DNA from: Alistipes sp.
GTDB taxonomy: Bacteria; Bacteroidota; Bacteroidia; Bacteroidales; Rikenellaceae
Direction: 5' to 3'
DNA length: 13,307 nt
Assembly (NCBI GenBank): GCA_017934845.1
Contig: JAGBIR010000014.1
Coordinates: 1 to 13,307 of the forward strand
Part shown: piece by piece, positions 13,197 through 13,307 of the stretch
Position numbering within the stretch: position 1 is the stretch's first letter
Layout: every line of letters starts with the position of its first letter
The notes under the pieces: model-generated
Databases searched by the model: none
What the model was told of the DNA's origin: nothing
The model's input: only the letters and a program-made list of their open reading frames with translations
Translations under genes and position numbers: made by a program

Positions 13197-13307
13197 AGAT
13201 AATCTGTATTGGTCGCAACTATGCCGACCACGCAAAGGAGCTCCACGATGGAGCCGAGTTGCCGAACGAGCCGCTCTTCTTCTTGAAGCCCGATACGGCC
13301 CTTTTGC
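13193..13307 (+). CDS. fumarylacetoacetate hydrolase family protein, N-terminal part
   Basis: Only the first 38 codons are in the window; the gene runs off the right edge. The start [17 protein letters not shown] followed by [14 protein letters not shown] matches the N-terminal end of FAH-family proteins (fumarylpyruvate/acylpyruvate hydrolase YcgM-like), which have RNYxxHAxEL and P-FFxKP. These are divalent-metal C-C bond hydrolases or isomerases, and the metal ligands lie further downstream and cannot be checked. The ATG overlaps the TGA of the DUF3784 gene by 4 nt. Confidence 0.85.
   Translation, partial: MKIICIGRNYADHAKELHDGAELPNEPLFFLKPDTALL

Noticed and set aside
1..13307. Search for CRISPR arrays, tRNA genes, transposases, phage genes or defence islands
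   Set aside because: No regularly spaced repeats, tRNA-like cloverleaf, transposase, integrase or known defence domain was seen on either strand.

Overview
The window reads as a chromosomal housekeeping segment from a member of the Bacteroidota, most likely order Bacteroidales. Four or five intergenic regions carry the TTTG-N20-TAnnTTTG promoter typical of the group instead of a sigma-70 type promoter. Starts generally lack a Shine-Dalgarno sequence at usable spacing. The DUF4924 protein belongs to a family known mainly from this phylum. A Rikenellaceae (Alistipes-like) source is a guess from overall sequence feel. The window gives no decisive taxonomic marker.

Layout. 1-232 holds the 3' part of the RNase P RNA gene (rnpB, + strand), ending at a bidirectional hairpin terminator. 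The terminator is shared with a convergent gene (286-1800, - strand) for a secreted, probably beta-helical protein. 1801-2293 has no gene but carries a promoter, two inverted copies of a short GC-rich palindromic repeat and a perfect 20-bp palindrome. The - strand then carries rpmH (L34; 2345-2506, with a textbook promoter and terminator) and a DUF4924 gene with its own promoter. Upstream of these is a tight four-gene operon transcribed from about 6040 downward: cytidine deaminase, RluA-type pseudouridine synthase, D-aminoacyl-tRNA deacylase and a membrane-anchored non-specific nuclease.

The divergent region 6020-6174 separates this operon from the + strand genes. These are a RumA/RlmD-type rRNA m5U methyltransferase, a periplasmic SIMPL-domain protein, an MBL-fold hydrolase, a secreted aspartic protease with two DTG motifs, trmD, lpxB, a small DUF3784 membrane protein and the start of a fumarylacetoacetase-family enzyme that runs off the window. 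Functional themes are RNA processing and modification (rnpB, rlmD, rlu, trmD, dtd), envelope biogenesis (lpxB) and exported proteins of unclear role.

The most unusual material is noncoding. A hairpin element occurs twice (8404-8512 and 12764-12864) with identical flanks but a changed, still-complementary stem. The first copy sits between two near-identical 54-bp copies of a stop codon plus terminator. I found no defence locus, CRISPR array, IS transposase, prophage or tRNA gene. No complete new system can be claimed. The hairpin family and the two-DTG protease are the best leads.
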